The notes under the pieces were generated by a model. That model made no database searches. It saw nothing but the letters and a program-made list of their open reading frames with translations, and was not told where the DNA came from. From Macrosoma leucophasiata (taxonomy: Eukaryota > Arthropoda > Insecta > Lepidoptera > Hedylidae), in NCBI GenBank assembly GCA_036365455.1, contig JAWQUS010000002.1:744001-808000 (forward strand): DNA of 64,000 nt, given 5' to 3'. A program made the position numbers and the translations under genes. Of this stretch, positions 55,165 through 64,000 are shown piece after piece (the first letter of the stretch is position 1; each line of letters opens with the position of its first letter).

Positions 55165-55560
55165 AAAAACCGGTCATGTGCGCGTCGGGCCACGCGCAGT
55201 GTAGGGTTCCGTAGTTTTTAGGTATTAATGTAACGAAAAAAAAAAAAAAATTCTATGGAGTTGTTTAAAAATGTCGAGTATTACATTTGGTCGACTATTA
55301 CTCGCAAAGGAGATGTTGCGAGCTCGGCTCTGGTTCGTACACGACCTCAAAAAATGGGTAAATTAAAGAAGAATCCGAAAAAAATACAATTAATTTATTC
55401 AAGAATATATTTTAGAGTTACGACCACATTTAATTCAAACGATTTTATCATTTTCAACTATGTTCAACATGGCGGCGATACAGCCGACGCTTGGGATCAA
55501 TCGATTTCGACAGTATTTAGAAAATGTTACTTTTTTCTCCAAGTACTTTAAAATCAAAAT
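55165..55560 (+). repeat. 'gtgcgcgtcgggcc' repeat fragment and A-tract
   Basis: 'tcatgtgcgcgtcgggccac' and 'tgtagggttccgtagttttt' match the family at 62590. A 15-base A-run follows (55237-55251), then a 98-codon frame (55255-55551) with no recognised product, probably non-coding. Confidence 0.5.
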
Positions 55561-56468
55561 ACAATTAAAAAAATGAAAATGTCAAAATGTCATCGCCCGC
55601 CATATTTGCCATGTTGGTTTTGAGTTGCAATTCTAACTGCAAAAAATGTTTTGTAACTGCAAACAAAGCTAAATAAGTGATAATATGCAGTAAAAAACGT
55701 TATTATATTGATTTTGCCTGTTTAATGATATTGTGTACAATACATGGCCGGAGGTCCATACATTTTTGCAACATCTCCTTTGTAAAGCCAACTTAAGTGT
55801 GATAGTTTTCCTTTTAATTTCGTTATATGTAGCTACTATTGCCGTAACGTTTGAATTTCTAACAACAACCGTTTAGTTGGTGGAAGGGGGACACACTTGA
55901 CTGTAACTAAAATTGATCTTGTATGTTTACGTCTCATGAGGCACGATTTCATCTGTAATGTGTAATAAGCTGACCCTGTCACCCTTACCAGGGAGACAGG
56001 ATCCCCTAGAGGCAAACAACCATGGCTGCTATACAATTATACACCTGTATTTATGTACGAAAAAGAGTAGCCATAAAGTAGATAACTTACAAGATTTTTT
56101 TTTAATTCATGAATAACATTCGAAATTTGACTCGGGCAACAGCTAGATTCTGCTAGATCTATTGAAAAAGGAACGTGAGATTGAATCAAAGTTATTAACA
56201 TCAAAAATGCAATGCATTTAATTTATTCGTGTCTGCAACGAATGTTTTTCAACGTCGGAGAGCTCATTACCGTAAAACCAGTCTTTAAAATGTATTTAAA
56301 AATATGCATTGTTAATTAACATGTACAGTTACTCATTTTTGGATGCATCTTTCAAAGAATGTATATTTTACGTCCATCTTTTTATTAAAATAACGAACTT
56401 TAATTTTTGGTAACATAATGACACGCCTATATTTTTTGAAGGGGTAAGTATGTATGGCATGCATTCGG
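55561..56468. other. NOVA intron, no recognised feature
   Basis: AT-rich; no assignable feature. Confidence 0.45.
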
Positions 56469-57340
56469 CTAAGTGTTCAGCACTATCGTGTTCCGGTCAG
56501 GTGGTAATGTACGGCCCTGTAATTTCCGGCACAGAGGCATAACACCTTAGGCCTCAAGAGTGGCAACGCATCTGCCTTTTGACCGTGGTCTTTGTGTGGG
56601 TGTCTATAGGCTGCAGTCATCACTTAACATCAATGTGAACTGCATGCTTGTTTGCCACTTCCATAACATAAAAAAAAAAAAGCGTACATGCAAACACTCA
56701 TGATTCGCTAGTGACGTTTTGTCCCATGTAATAGGTGACGGGTCTATTTAAATATCCGGGAACATTACCAAACTCAGCTTTTTTTTATGTAATGGAAGTG
56801 GCAAACAAGCATGCAGTTATGCAGTTCACATTGATGTTAAGTGATGACTGCAGCCTGATGACTGCAGCCTATAGACACGAAAACCAAGGTCAAGGGGCAG
56901 ATGCGTTACCACTCCTGAGGCTTAAGGTGTTATGCCTCTGTGTCGGAAATTACAGGGCCGTGCATTACCACCTGATCGCAACACGATAGTGCTGAACACT
57001 ACCATTTAGCGACAAGTATATTAGGTAATGCGGTGGTGCCTACGCCCGCGAGCTCCGTCACTGAAGCTCTACCACCAGTAAAAAACCTTTTCCTGGAGCA
57101 CGATTTACTTATCATACTGTTATTTTATTGGTGGTAGAGATCCTGTGTAGGAGCTCGAAGGTGTACGCACCACCGCATTACGTAATCTATCTGTCGCCAA
57201 ATAGTAGTGTTCAAAGCTACCATGTTCCGGTTAGATGGTAATGTATGGCCCCGTGGCAACGTATATGGGTCTTGTGTAGATGTGTATAGGCTGCAGTCAT
57301 CACTTAATATCCATGTGCAAACTTGGTTACATTTAAAAAA
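56469..57340. repeat. Three family A copies in alternating orientation
   Basis: 56469-56682 plus, 5'-truncated with A-tail; 56779-57080 minus, full length from T-tract to 'ctctaccaccagta', with a short internal duplication of 'tgatgactgcagcc'; 57128-57340 plus, shortened in the middle. Neighbouring copies can pair as long stems. Confidence 0.85.
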
Positions 57341-57657
57341 ATCTCATCCAAACTGAATCAACACTCGCGTTACCACTTTGTTTTAGTTCTGTCCTGAATA
57401 TATTTTTCTGTTTTGATTAAAATAATTCATTAATTTGAAAAAAAAAATTTAAAAAATCAGCGATGGCGATATTTATTTTGCGGGATCAGCTTGGTTTAAA
57501 AAGCGATCTATTTATAGTTTAAGAGTAGGTCTATTGTTTCTCTTATACTCATCATATTTTTCAATTGTACCTATTGCATAATACCACCTCCCAGCTGGCT
57601 ACCGAGTGGTATCAGTATAATCATTTCCTCCGGTTCGTTAGCTTGAACAGCAAATTG

Positions 57658-57780
57658 CTATTCGGCTTCGTTAAAATCACATTCCGATTTCACGATCTTA
57701 AATTGTTTTACAGTTGAAGGATTCCCTTGTATTGCGAATTGTTTCACTGTGAACTTCTTTTCAAGTTTTATATAAATGAT
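57658..57780 (-). other. Weak candidate terminal exon
   Basis: On the minus strand, after an AG at 57781-57782, 40 codons (KLEKKFTVKQFAIQGNPSTV, then KQFKIVKSECDFNEAE) end in TAG. Composition is coding-like, but a frame this short is not unlikely by chance and the pyrimidine tract is poor. Confidence 0.2.
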
Positions 57781-58124
57781 CTGTTTGAAACATTGATAAA
57801 TTGTTTAGAGTTACATTTTTATTTCATGAAGTTGCTAAGAGGAATACTGTTATGGTAAGTGAATACGTTCGAAATGTATTCTTATGAAATGAACATATAT
57901 ATTATACACAAAAACTACTAACCCTACAACAGAGATTTCAATGTAGATGCGTTGCTTCTATGCGTCTTTGCTGGTAAATAAATAGGCATATAGCGTATAA
58001 TTTTACATTTATAGACATATCTGTGACAGTAATTAAATAAATAAAACAAAGCTTGAGGTTAAAATACAGAAGCGGCTCACAACTCTGATACTACGGTTGT
58101 GTAGATGTTTATACATGTCATGTG

Positions 58125-58279
58125 ACATAAAACCAGATATTTCATTGTAGATGTGTTGCCAGTTGCCAGTGTTGTCACTCTCGAGGCCTCTGTGCCGCAG
58201 ATTACGAAGCCATACATTAACATTTAACCGGAACATGATAAAGCTGAATTTGACGGCAGCTGGATCTCTACCACCAATA
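58125..58279 (-). repeat. Family A, diverged fragment
   Basis: aaaaccagatatttcattgt, aaccggaacatgataaagct and ggatctctaccaccaataaa. Confidence 0.65.
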
Positions 58280-58796
58280 AATCTATTGCCAGTTCTTTTG
58301 AGGTCGTTCCTTCGTTTGTTTTAAAGTATGCTGGTGATGCAATAGTTTTATTTATTGTTATATAATTTGCCACATTATCGTAATCACTTGATGATTTAAA
58401 TAATTTGATTTTTATAGTGACGGTTAATAATGATGGTTAGCATATGACATCATGCGCTTTGTTTCGAATTCTATGTTGAAATATTTCGTGCTAAATCTTA
58501 TAATCCGACGTATTATAATATATTTATTTCTTTGATATTTGTTTATTAAAGTACGTAACTTTATGCCTTCAACGTTTTGGTTCCACGTAATAGGTGGCGA
58601 GCCGACATCTTCATCATATTCCCAGGAACTTTTGGAAATGGAGAAATTCCAATAGCACTTATCCCCGGCGATAGAAACCAGTTATGGTAGGTAGGTAGTG
58701 TCCCTGCGACAATAAACTAGTGACTTCCCAGAGAGTTTCTTAAATTATCTCTAAAAACGTCGGTCATCTATTGATCTCAACAATCAGCAATTCTAA

Positions 58797-58914
58797 CGGC
58801 CAAACAATCAAACGTCACTTAGATCCAAGTGGGACTTAAAAGTCTTCAGTCTTTATAAAACACGTTCAAACGATAGAGATAGGGCACATTGAGTGACGTT
58901 GGAGTATTCGGCCA
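58797..58914. mobile_element. MITE with TAA duplication, copy 3
   Basis: Same family as 28964-29099 and 30363-30489: CGGCCAAACAATCAAACGTC ... TTGGAGTATTCGGCCA, flanked by TAA at 58794-58796 and 58915-58917. Confidence 0.75.
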
Positions 58915-59176
58915 TAAGCGATATTAAATATTATATATTCACAACGTTCGTTGATTACGTACTAGTGACAAGTACGCGGTTACCTGTCGGCACTCTCTGA
59001 ACTCGATTAATTATTCTAATTAGGCTCTTATAGGTGGCGAGCGATCGTGTCGTCGGCTGTACGCGACAACCTATTAATAATACTCAAACCGTAACCTCTT
59101 CTGTACGTTTACTCTTTGATATTAGTAGCTACGGTTCATCTTTTCCCATGTCGTGAGTGGCAATTCATGCTGACGG

Positions 59177-59655
59177 TTTTTTTATGTCACTAAGTGGCAA
59201 ACAAGCATACAGTTCATAATGTTGGTGAGTGATACCCTGTTCAGATGTGTACATTAAAACAAGTGATTTCTACTCGTGAGCCAATTAAGCTCTTATGCCT
59301 CTGTGCTGGAAATGACAGCGCCGTACATTACCAGCTAACCGGAAGCGCTAACAGTAGATTAGGTACAGTGCTCAACAAAAAATAGGAGCTTAGGAAGGAG
59401 ATTTCGGCTTATTTCGAGTCTGTAGAGCGTCATCTCTTTCGCACCGTACCTATTTGACGTTTGTCGACCATTTTGATCAAGTTTTGAACAATACGGGACT
59501 GTCAGTGCTTACGTAGGCAGTGTGCAGCAGAGATAACGCTCTACGAAGTCGAACGATCTTCTCTTTCGTAGGCTCGATCTGCAATATTAATTGTTGAGTA
59601 GTGTAATGCGGTGGTGCCAACGCCCGCAAACTCCGTCACTGGAGCTCTTACCACC
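59177..59655 (-). repeat. Family A copy split by a MITE
   Basis: The 3' part (59177-59365, T-tract and ggcaaacaagcatacagttc) and the 5' part (59604-59655, gcggtggtgccaacgcccgc to ctcttaccacca) rejoin across the nested element, which interrupts 'aggtaatgcgg' at its TA. Confidence 0.85.
59366..59603 (+). mobile_element. TA-duplicating MITE nested in family A
   Basis: 238 bp, ends CAGTGCTCAACAA and (inverse) CACTACTCAACAA, with inner inverted 'gtagagcg(t/c)catctct' blocks. TA at 59364-59365 and 59604-59605; removal restores the family A sequence exactly. Tc1/mariner-like by duplication. Related copies: 43669-43912 and 31985-32105. Confidence 0.85.
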
Positions 59656-60146
59656 ATTTTTTCTTTAATTTCCATTGTCTATACCTGTGGTTTAATTGTG
59701 TAGATGCTATAGGCTACAGCCGTCACGATTCATGTGAAATGTGCGTTTGCCATTTGCCACTTCTATTCGTTTTAAAGTATATTCTTTCAACTGATACAAA
59801 TAGAATAAAATATAGTCGCTATGTAGTACTTTGTCATAACTATGTTTTTATTTTATGTTTGTTGAACAGAGCGTTGTTAATATTCCGAAGACACAGCCGA
59901 TGTAGTCTTAAAATAACTTAAAATTTTTGCTTAGTAGCTTTCCGCTATTTATCTAAATTTAAATTTCTATGAAATTACGCCTTTCGAATATAAATATGAC
60001 TGACTAGACAGATGAAAGTCTGTTGATACTCTTACATTGAGATTTAGCGGTGTAAAGTTTGTTTATTGGGTAAAATCTAATCCTGATTTCAAAATAAATA
60101 TGAAAAGCTAACTGAACTGTGAATTAGTCGTTGATTTAAAAGGGCT

Positions 60147-60195
60147 TCAGTGAAATTCGAAACCGTAAACACCACCATATTAATCTATCTATTTT
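60147..60195 (+). repeat. Family A, short 5' fragment
   Basis: gggcttcagtgaaattcgaa, accgtaaacaccaccatatt; only the first 50 bp or so. Confidence 0.45.
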
Positions 60196-60264
60196 TTTTT
60201 ATCACAGAATATTTTATTGCGTTAAACAGAAGGTTCAATCCGTAAAAACGTTTCAATAAATGTA

Positions 60265-60386
60265 AATTCCAGTGTATAACCTATATTACTGATAGAGTTT
60301 ATCCAAATCCGTCCAGTAGTTTTCGTGAAAGAGTAACAAACATCCATACTCATAAACTTTCGCATTTAGGTATAATATTATTAGGA
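60265..60386 (+). repeat. LINE 3'-end-like repeat
   Basis: 'ccaaatccgtccagtagttt' then 'aggtataatattattaggat' resembles a very common lepidopteran LINE terminus. The SINE at 60398 is inserted right after it. Confidence 0.5.
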
Positions 60387-60733
60387 TAGTCTAACGTCAA
60401 CTGCCCCAGTAGCCTAGTGGTAGCAGGCCACTACTACTACGCTGGAGGTCCTGGGTTCGATTCCCGGGTCGGGGACTATCAGAGATAACGGTTTAAAATC
60501 CTTTATCTCTGGTTTTATTGGGATTTTTCCATTTTCTGGAAGTTTCCCAGTACCTCGGAGTTTGGTAATGTGCCCGGAGATGGCAACAGGCTCGCCACCT
60601 GTTACATGGGCCAAAACGTAACCGGCGAATCGTGGGTGTTTGCATGTATGCTTCAATGCATGCATTTACCTCTGCCTACCCCTTCGGGGATTACAGGCGT
60701 GAAGTTACGTACGTAAGTTACGTAGTCTAACGT
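60387..60733 (+). mobile_element. tRNA-derived SINE with 11-bp target duplication
   Basis: The body (60398-60722) is flanked by TAGTCTAACGT at 60387-60397 and 60723-60733. The head (from 60403) has A-box region GTAGCCTAGTGGTAGCAGGC and a perfect B box GGTTCGATTCC in arm CCTGGGTTCGATTCCCGGG. The tail 'tttacctctgcctacccctt' and 'ttacaggcgtgaagttacgt' is shared with 18851-19080 and 12696-12745. Confidence 0.88.
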
Positions 60734-61140
60734 TATTCATAAAAAAAAGCAAATCATGATTGCTATCGAAATTTTAAATATTATTATGTTCATAACTTAG
60801 TGTTTCACTCGTCAGTCGTGTGGTAATAGTAAGTATCAGCAACATTATAACTAGATAACATTTTACGTCTTCATAATCTCGACTTTCAGTCATAAATGTA
60901 CTATTAGTATAATATGTGTTTTATACAACCCATTGTATTTAGAACAAATGAAGTAAATAGTGTAGTGTTGTGACAAATTGACATTGTATGCCAACAGTAC
61001 AGGCCAAGGTAATAACTAGCAATATTTAACTTTTCACAGATCATTTTAAACAAGGAGTGATGATCGTCATCGTTTTATCAAAGAAGACAGTTTTTCTATA
61101 AATGTCAATATAAACACGAAATGTCTCAATGTCAATTTCC

Positions 61141-61425
61141 ACTAGAGCTCCAGTGACGGAGCTCGCGGGCGTAGGCACCACCGCATTACCTAATATACTT
61201 GCCGCTAAATGGTAGTGTTCAGCACTATCGTGTTCCGGTCAGGTGGTAATGTACGGCCCTGTAATTTCCGGCACAGAGGCATAACATCTTAGGCCTCAGG
61301 AGTGATAACGTAACGCATCTGTACTTTGACCTTAGTCTTTGTGTGGGTGTCTATAGGCTGCAGTCATCACTTAACATCAATGTGAACTGCATGCTTGTTA
61401 ACCACTTCCATGACATTAAAAAAAA
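61141..61425 (+). mobile_element. Family A, near full-length young copy
   Basis: Begins ctagagctccagtgacggag, lacking the first seven or so bases, and runs without gaps to 'ccatgacattaaaaaaaa'. One of the copies closest to the reference at 20614. Confidence 0.85.
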
Positions 61426-61542
61426 TGTAGTTTTCGTACTACTCGTGGGGCCATACCACCATCTTTTATAGCAGTATTTTTGCAATCTTACTTTGTTTTG
61501 ATGTACCTATAAGAAACGTCAACGAAAAGTAAGCTCTAGAGC

Positions 61543-61780
61543 AGTCCACCACGCTGCTCCAATGCGAATTGGTGGAAGTGGGTGGGTTAGTGGCCAACCC
61601 GCTGTCGGTTTAACGACTGCTATTTATCGATAGCAACCGGAACCGACGGCTTAACGTGCCCTCCGAAGCACGGAGACGCGCATTTAATATTGCCACTAGT
61701 GGTCACCCATCACACTACCAGAGCGATCTGCTTACGATCTACACCAGCCGCCGGGCCATGCGCGCTTCTTGCTGCTATAT
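61543..61780 (-). repeat. GC-rich ATT-tailed retroposon, copy 3 (tail missing)
   Basis: accacgctgctccaatgcga, ggtgggttagtggccaaccc, tatttatcgatagcaaccgg, ttgccactagtggtcaccca: inverse of 43085-43340. Confidence 0.7.
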
Positions 61781-62424
61781 CTTACGTTATATAGATAGAT
61801 TATATACGTTGTATCTAATCTATCTGCGGCTTTGCTTTTAGCTCCAAGCCAAGGCCATTTGCTTTTGAACCAGAAGTTTCTATTTCGTCAACACTTGTCA
61901 CGACAATCCTTAAAAAATGTTTTGTTTTTTTTACTATTTAAGTCTTTGTCACATTTATGGAACAGGACAAAGCTAAAGAAAAATAAAATGGGCATAGAGT
62001 TTTGCCTCATAAATATGTATGGACAATCCTACATATCTTCACTGAGGACGATTACCACATTCACCACTAATTACTTTTTGCCTCAAGCAATTATTAATGC
62101 TGCCATGCTTATGACAACTGTGTACGATCAGCACTAACCGCAGTGTAATGATTTCTATGTCTATTTATTTTTTCCTCAGAACTGCAAGGTTGTATCGTAA
62201 CCATATTTTTATATTGTAAACAGGACTTATTCGCGTACTATTATAATCGAACGTCGAGTGTCGAGGTAAATACTTCGATAATATAGATATATAGAATACA
62301 AATCGTGAAAGTGTAAAACAATGTATCGTAACCGTTCGTTGCAGTTCTGAGGAATAACAACGTAAAACAAATAATCACGTAAAAACTGTTGAACATTCTC
62401 ATCGATAATTACTTAACTTTTAAC
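61781..62424. other. NOVA intron, no recognised feature
   Basis: AT-rich; frame of 101 codons at 61832-62137 without recognised similarity. Confidence 0.4.
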
Positions 62425-62456
62425 ACGCTCTTAAGGGTGCCTACCCTTAAGAGCGT
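62425..62456. repeat. Perfect hairpin, 14-bp arms
   Basis: ACGCTCTTAAGGGT (62425-62438), loop GCCT, inverse ACCCTTAAGAGCGT (62443-62456). Confidence 0.95.
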
Positions 62457-62589
62457 AAGCTTAAGAAGTAAATACATGTGTTCAAGCATACCACTCGCCT
62501 GCTACGTTTTTGGTCCATGTAATGGCATGTCCCTGTCCCGTATCCGAGCACATTACCAACTTTAGAGAGACACTGGGGCACTTTAGAAA

Positions 62590-63093
62590 AACCGGACAAG
62601 TGCGAGTTCGACTTGGTAAGGGTTCCGTACATACTTATAGGTTTTCCAGTAATCTATAGGCAAAGAACTATTTTCCACTTTTTATTCAAAATTTTAAGTT
62701 CAGTAGTTTCGGTGATAGGGCGGGGGGAATGGTCTATTTTCGTCGTTTTTCTTAAATAACTTCAAATTTGTTTTTGCAAAAATTATAAAAAAATATATAT
62801 CTGAGATGCTGACAACAACCTCTTTCATTTGATATGTCACACGACACAGTTTACGATTCTTTAAAAAAATTTATGATTTACCCCCCGAAAGTGGCCCCCC
62901 CTGTTTAAAATTTATTATTTTACTTGACGTGTTCATCTTTGGGTCACCAATTTACATATATTCATCAAATTTCAACTCAATCGGTCGAGTAGTTTCGGAG
63001 CAAATTGGCTGTGACAGACGGACAGACAGACGCACGAGTGATCCTATAAGGGTTCCTTTTTTCCTTTTAAGGTACGGAACCCCTAAAAACGGA
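62590..63093 (+). repeat. Repeat with AGGGTTCCGTAC inverted ends
   Basis: Starts with 'aaccggacaagtgcgagttc', has AGGGTTCCGTAC at 62619-62630 and the inverse GTACGGAACCCC at 63072-63083, and contains 'gacagacggacagacagacg' near 63014. This is a widespread arthropod/lepidopteran interspersed sequence, with fragments at 35007 and 55165. No coding frame. Confidence 0.65.
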
Positions 63094-64000
63094 ATTATCC
63101 TGATAGAACCTCTCCCGAAATAACCCAGGAGCCCAGTAGCCTTTAACACTACACTATTGAAGCAATGTAATACTAATGTTGCCATATTATAAAGTCGTTA
63201 CTCATTACTAATGTTGTCGTGTTTATAACAACTCTGTATGACACTTAACGCTAACCACAGAGTGATGATTGGTACTCCGAACAATTTCGCAGAACTGCAA
63301 GGTCTCGATACTAATCACTTGAAAACTGTTGAACGTATTATCGATAATTGCTTTGCAAACTCAAAATAACGTTCGCATATTTCCCGTACATTTGAAAACA
63401 AGTGTGATAAAAACCGCGAACAAGTTCGATGTAACCATTAAAATGTAATTTATTGCGGATTAGACTGGATCTAGAGAACATCCAGTGGGTGCCATTACGT
63501 GTGTAAAAATAATGAAGGAACGTTTCATATAATAACGCGGCGAACGGCCCATTTCGCGTTTCGTCACAGTATCGTTTTTAGATAGCGATAACCCGGCGAG
63601 TGTCGGACGCGAGTTCGGCGACTGATCGGTCTTCGCGAACGAACTAGGTCCTTAGTGCCCCCTACTAGACGAACTAGTTCGCAGATCTGTACCTAAGCTC
63701 CTAAGCCCGTTGAGAGATTATTTACTTCTTTACATATAGGTACGCGTTTCGTAGTCAGGTAATAAGGCAAATTTTAAAATATTATTTCACAAGTGAAACT
63801 AACTACCTCTGTAGATAGTGATAACAAACCACTACTGCTACGCTGAAGTTGTGCGGGTTGTTTTTGAGTATGAAATCGATTTTTTTAGTTTAGGGGTAAG
63901 TGCTCTTGGGGTTTTTCAGAAGTGCCAGTTTGATAATATGCGTAAAGATATAAATACGTTCGCCACCTCTTAATGGGACAAAAACGTTACATGTGTGTGA
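63094..64000. other. NOVA intron to window end
   Basis: No gene or repeat family recognised. 63180-63360 resembles 62090-62400 loosely (cataagactctgtatgaca-like, 'gcagaactgcaaggt', 'cgataatt' strings), perhaps an old duplication. Confidence 0.35.

Noticed and set aside
60403..60475. Genuine tRNA gene (Gly-like)
   Set aside because: A perfect B box but part of a 325-bp SINE with its own target duplication.
23223..64000. KH-domain exons of the NOVA/pasilla gene
   Set aside because: Looked for a GxxG-type KH motif such as IIGKGGETI in GC-rich exon-like stretches; none was seen, so they are assumed to lie beyond the window.
1..64000. CRISPR arrays, operons or phage modules
   Set aside because: The spliced genes, SINEs and retrotransposons are eukaryotic. 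No regularly spaced short direct repeats were found.

Overview
This is nuclear DNA from an insect, most probably a lepidopteran (moth or butterfly). The host genes are split by spliceosomal introns, and the DNA between exons is AT-rich and densely filled with transposable elements of lepidopteran type: a BEL/Pao retrotransposon, tRNA-headed SINEs with a shared tail, RTE- and Jockey/CR1-like LINE pieces, a Penelope-like element and many small TIR elements. No prokaryotic gene organisation, CRISPR array or rRNA gene was found. The species cannot be named from the sequence.

Layout. (1) Positions 1-13600: the YIF1 gene on the + strand, a putative promoter followed by seven coding exons (257-281, 898-1092, 1775-1869, 2362-2529, 11215-11338, 12164-12426, 12793-13068). 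All exon phases agree and give a 381-residue membrane protein of ER-Golgi traffic. Intron 4 contains a complete 8064-bp BEL/Pao LTR retrotransposon (2926-10989) with LTRs that look identical, a GTGTG target duplication, a tRNA-Tyr primer site and one open 1905-codon gag-pol frame. It appears young and possibly active. (2) Positions 13600-22350: intergenic DNA with a palindromic Penelope-like (GIY-YIG) remnant, SINEs and other repeats. (3) Positions 22416-64000: the first exon of a NOVA/pasilla-type KH RNA-binding protein gene, a probable cassette exon at 22945-23001, then what appears to be at least 41 kb of intron. No KH-domain exon was recognised, so the rest of the gene should lie beyond the right edge.

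The presumed intron is a repeat landscape. Its main component is an A-tailed retroposon of about 290 bp ('family A' here) with more than 25 full, truncated, nested or inverted copies. It also holds TTA/TAA-duplicating MITEs, a TA-duplicating MITE family, fold-back elements, an internally deleted LINE, a head-to-head LTR remnant and several perfect hairpins. One unassigned coding-like terminal exon lies on the minus strand (32505-32755) and may belong to a nested gene.

The best leads are the apparently intact BEL element in a housekeeping gene, the Penelope palindrome, the A-tailed family and its inverted pairs, the cluster of perfect short hairpins, the predicted NOVA cassette exon and the orphan minus-strand exon. 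No clearly new biological system could be shown from sequence alone. Family and domain names come from recognition by eye, not from searches.
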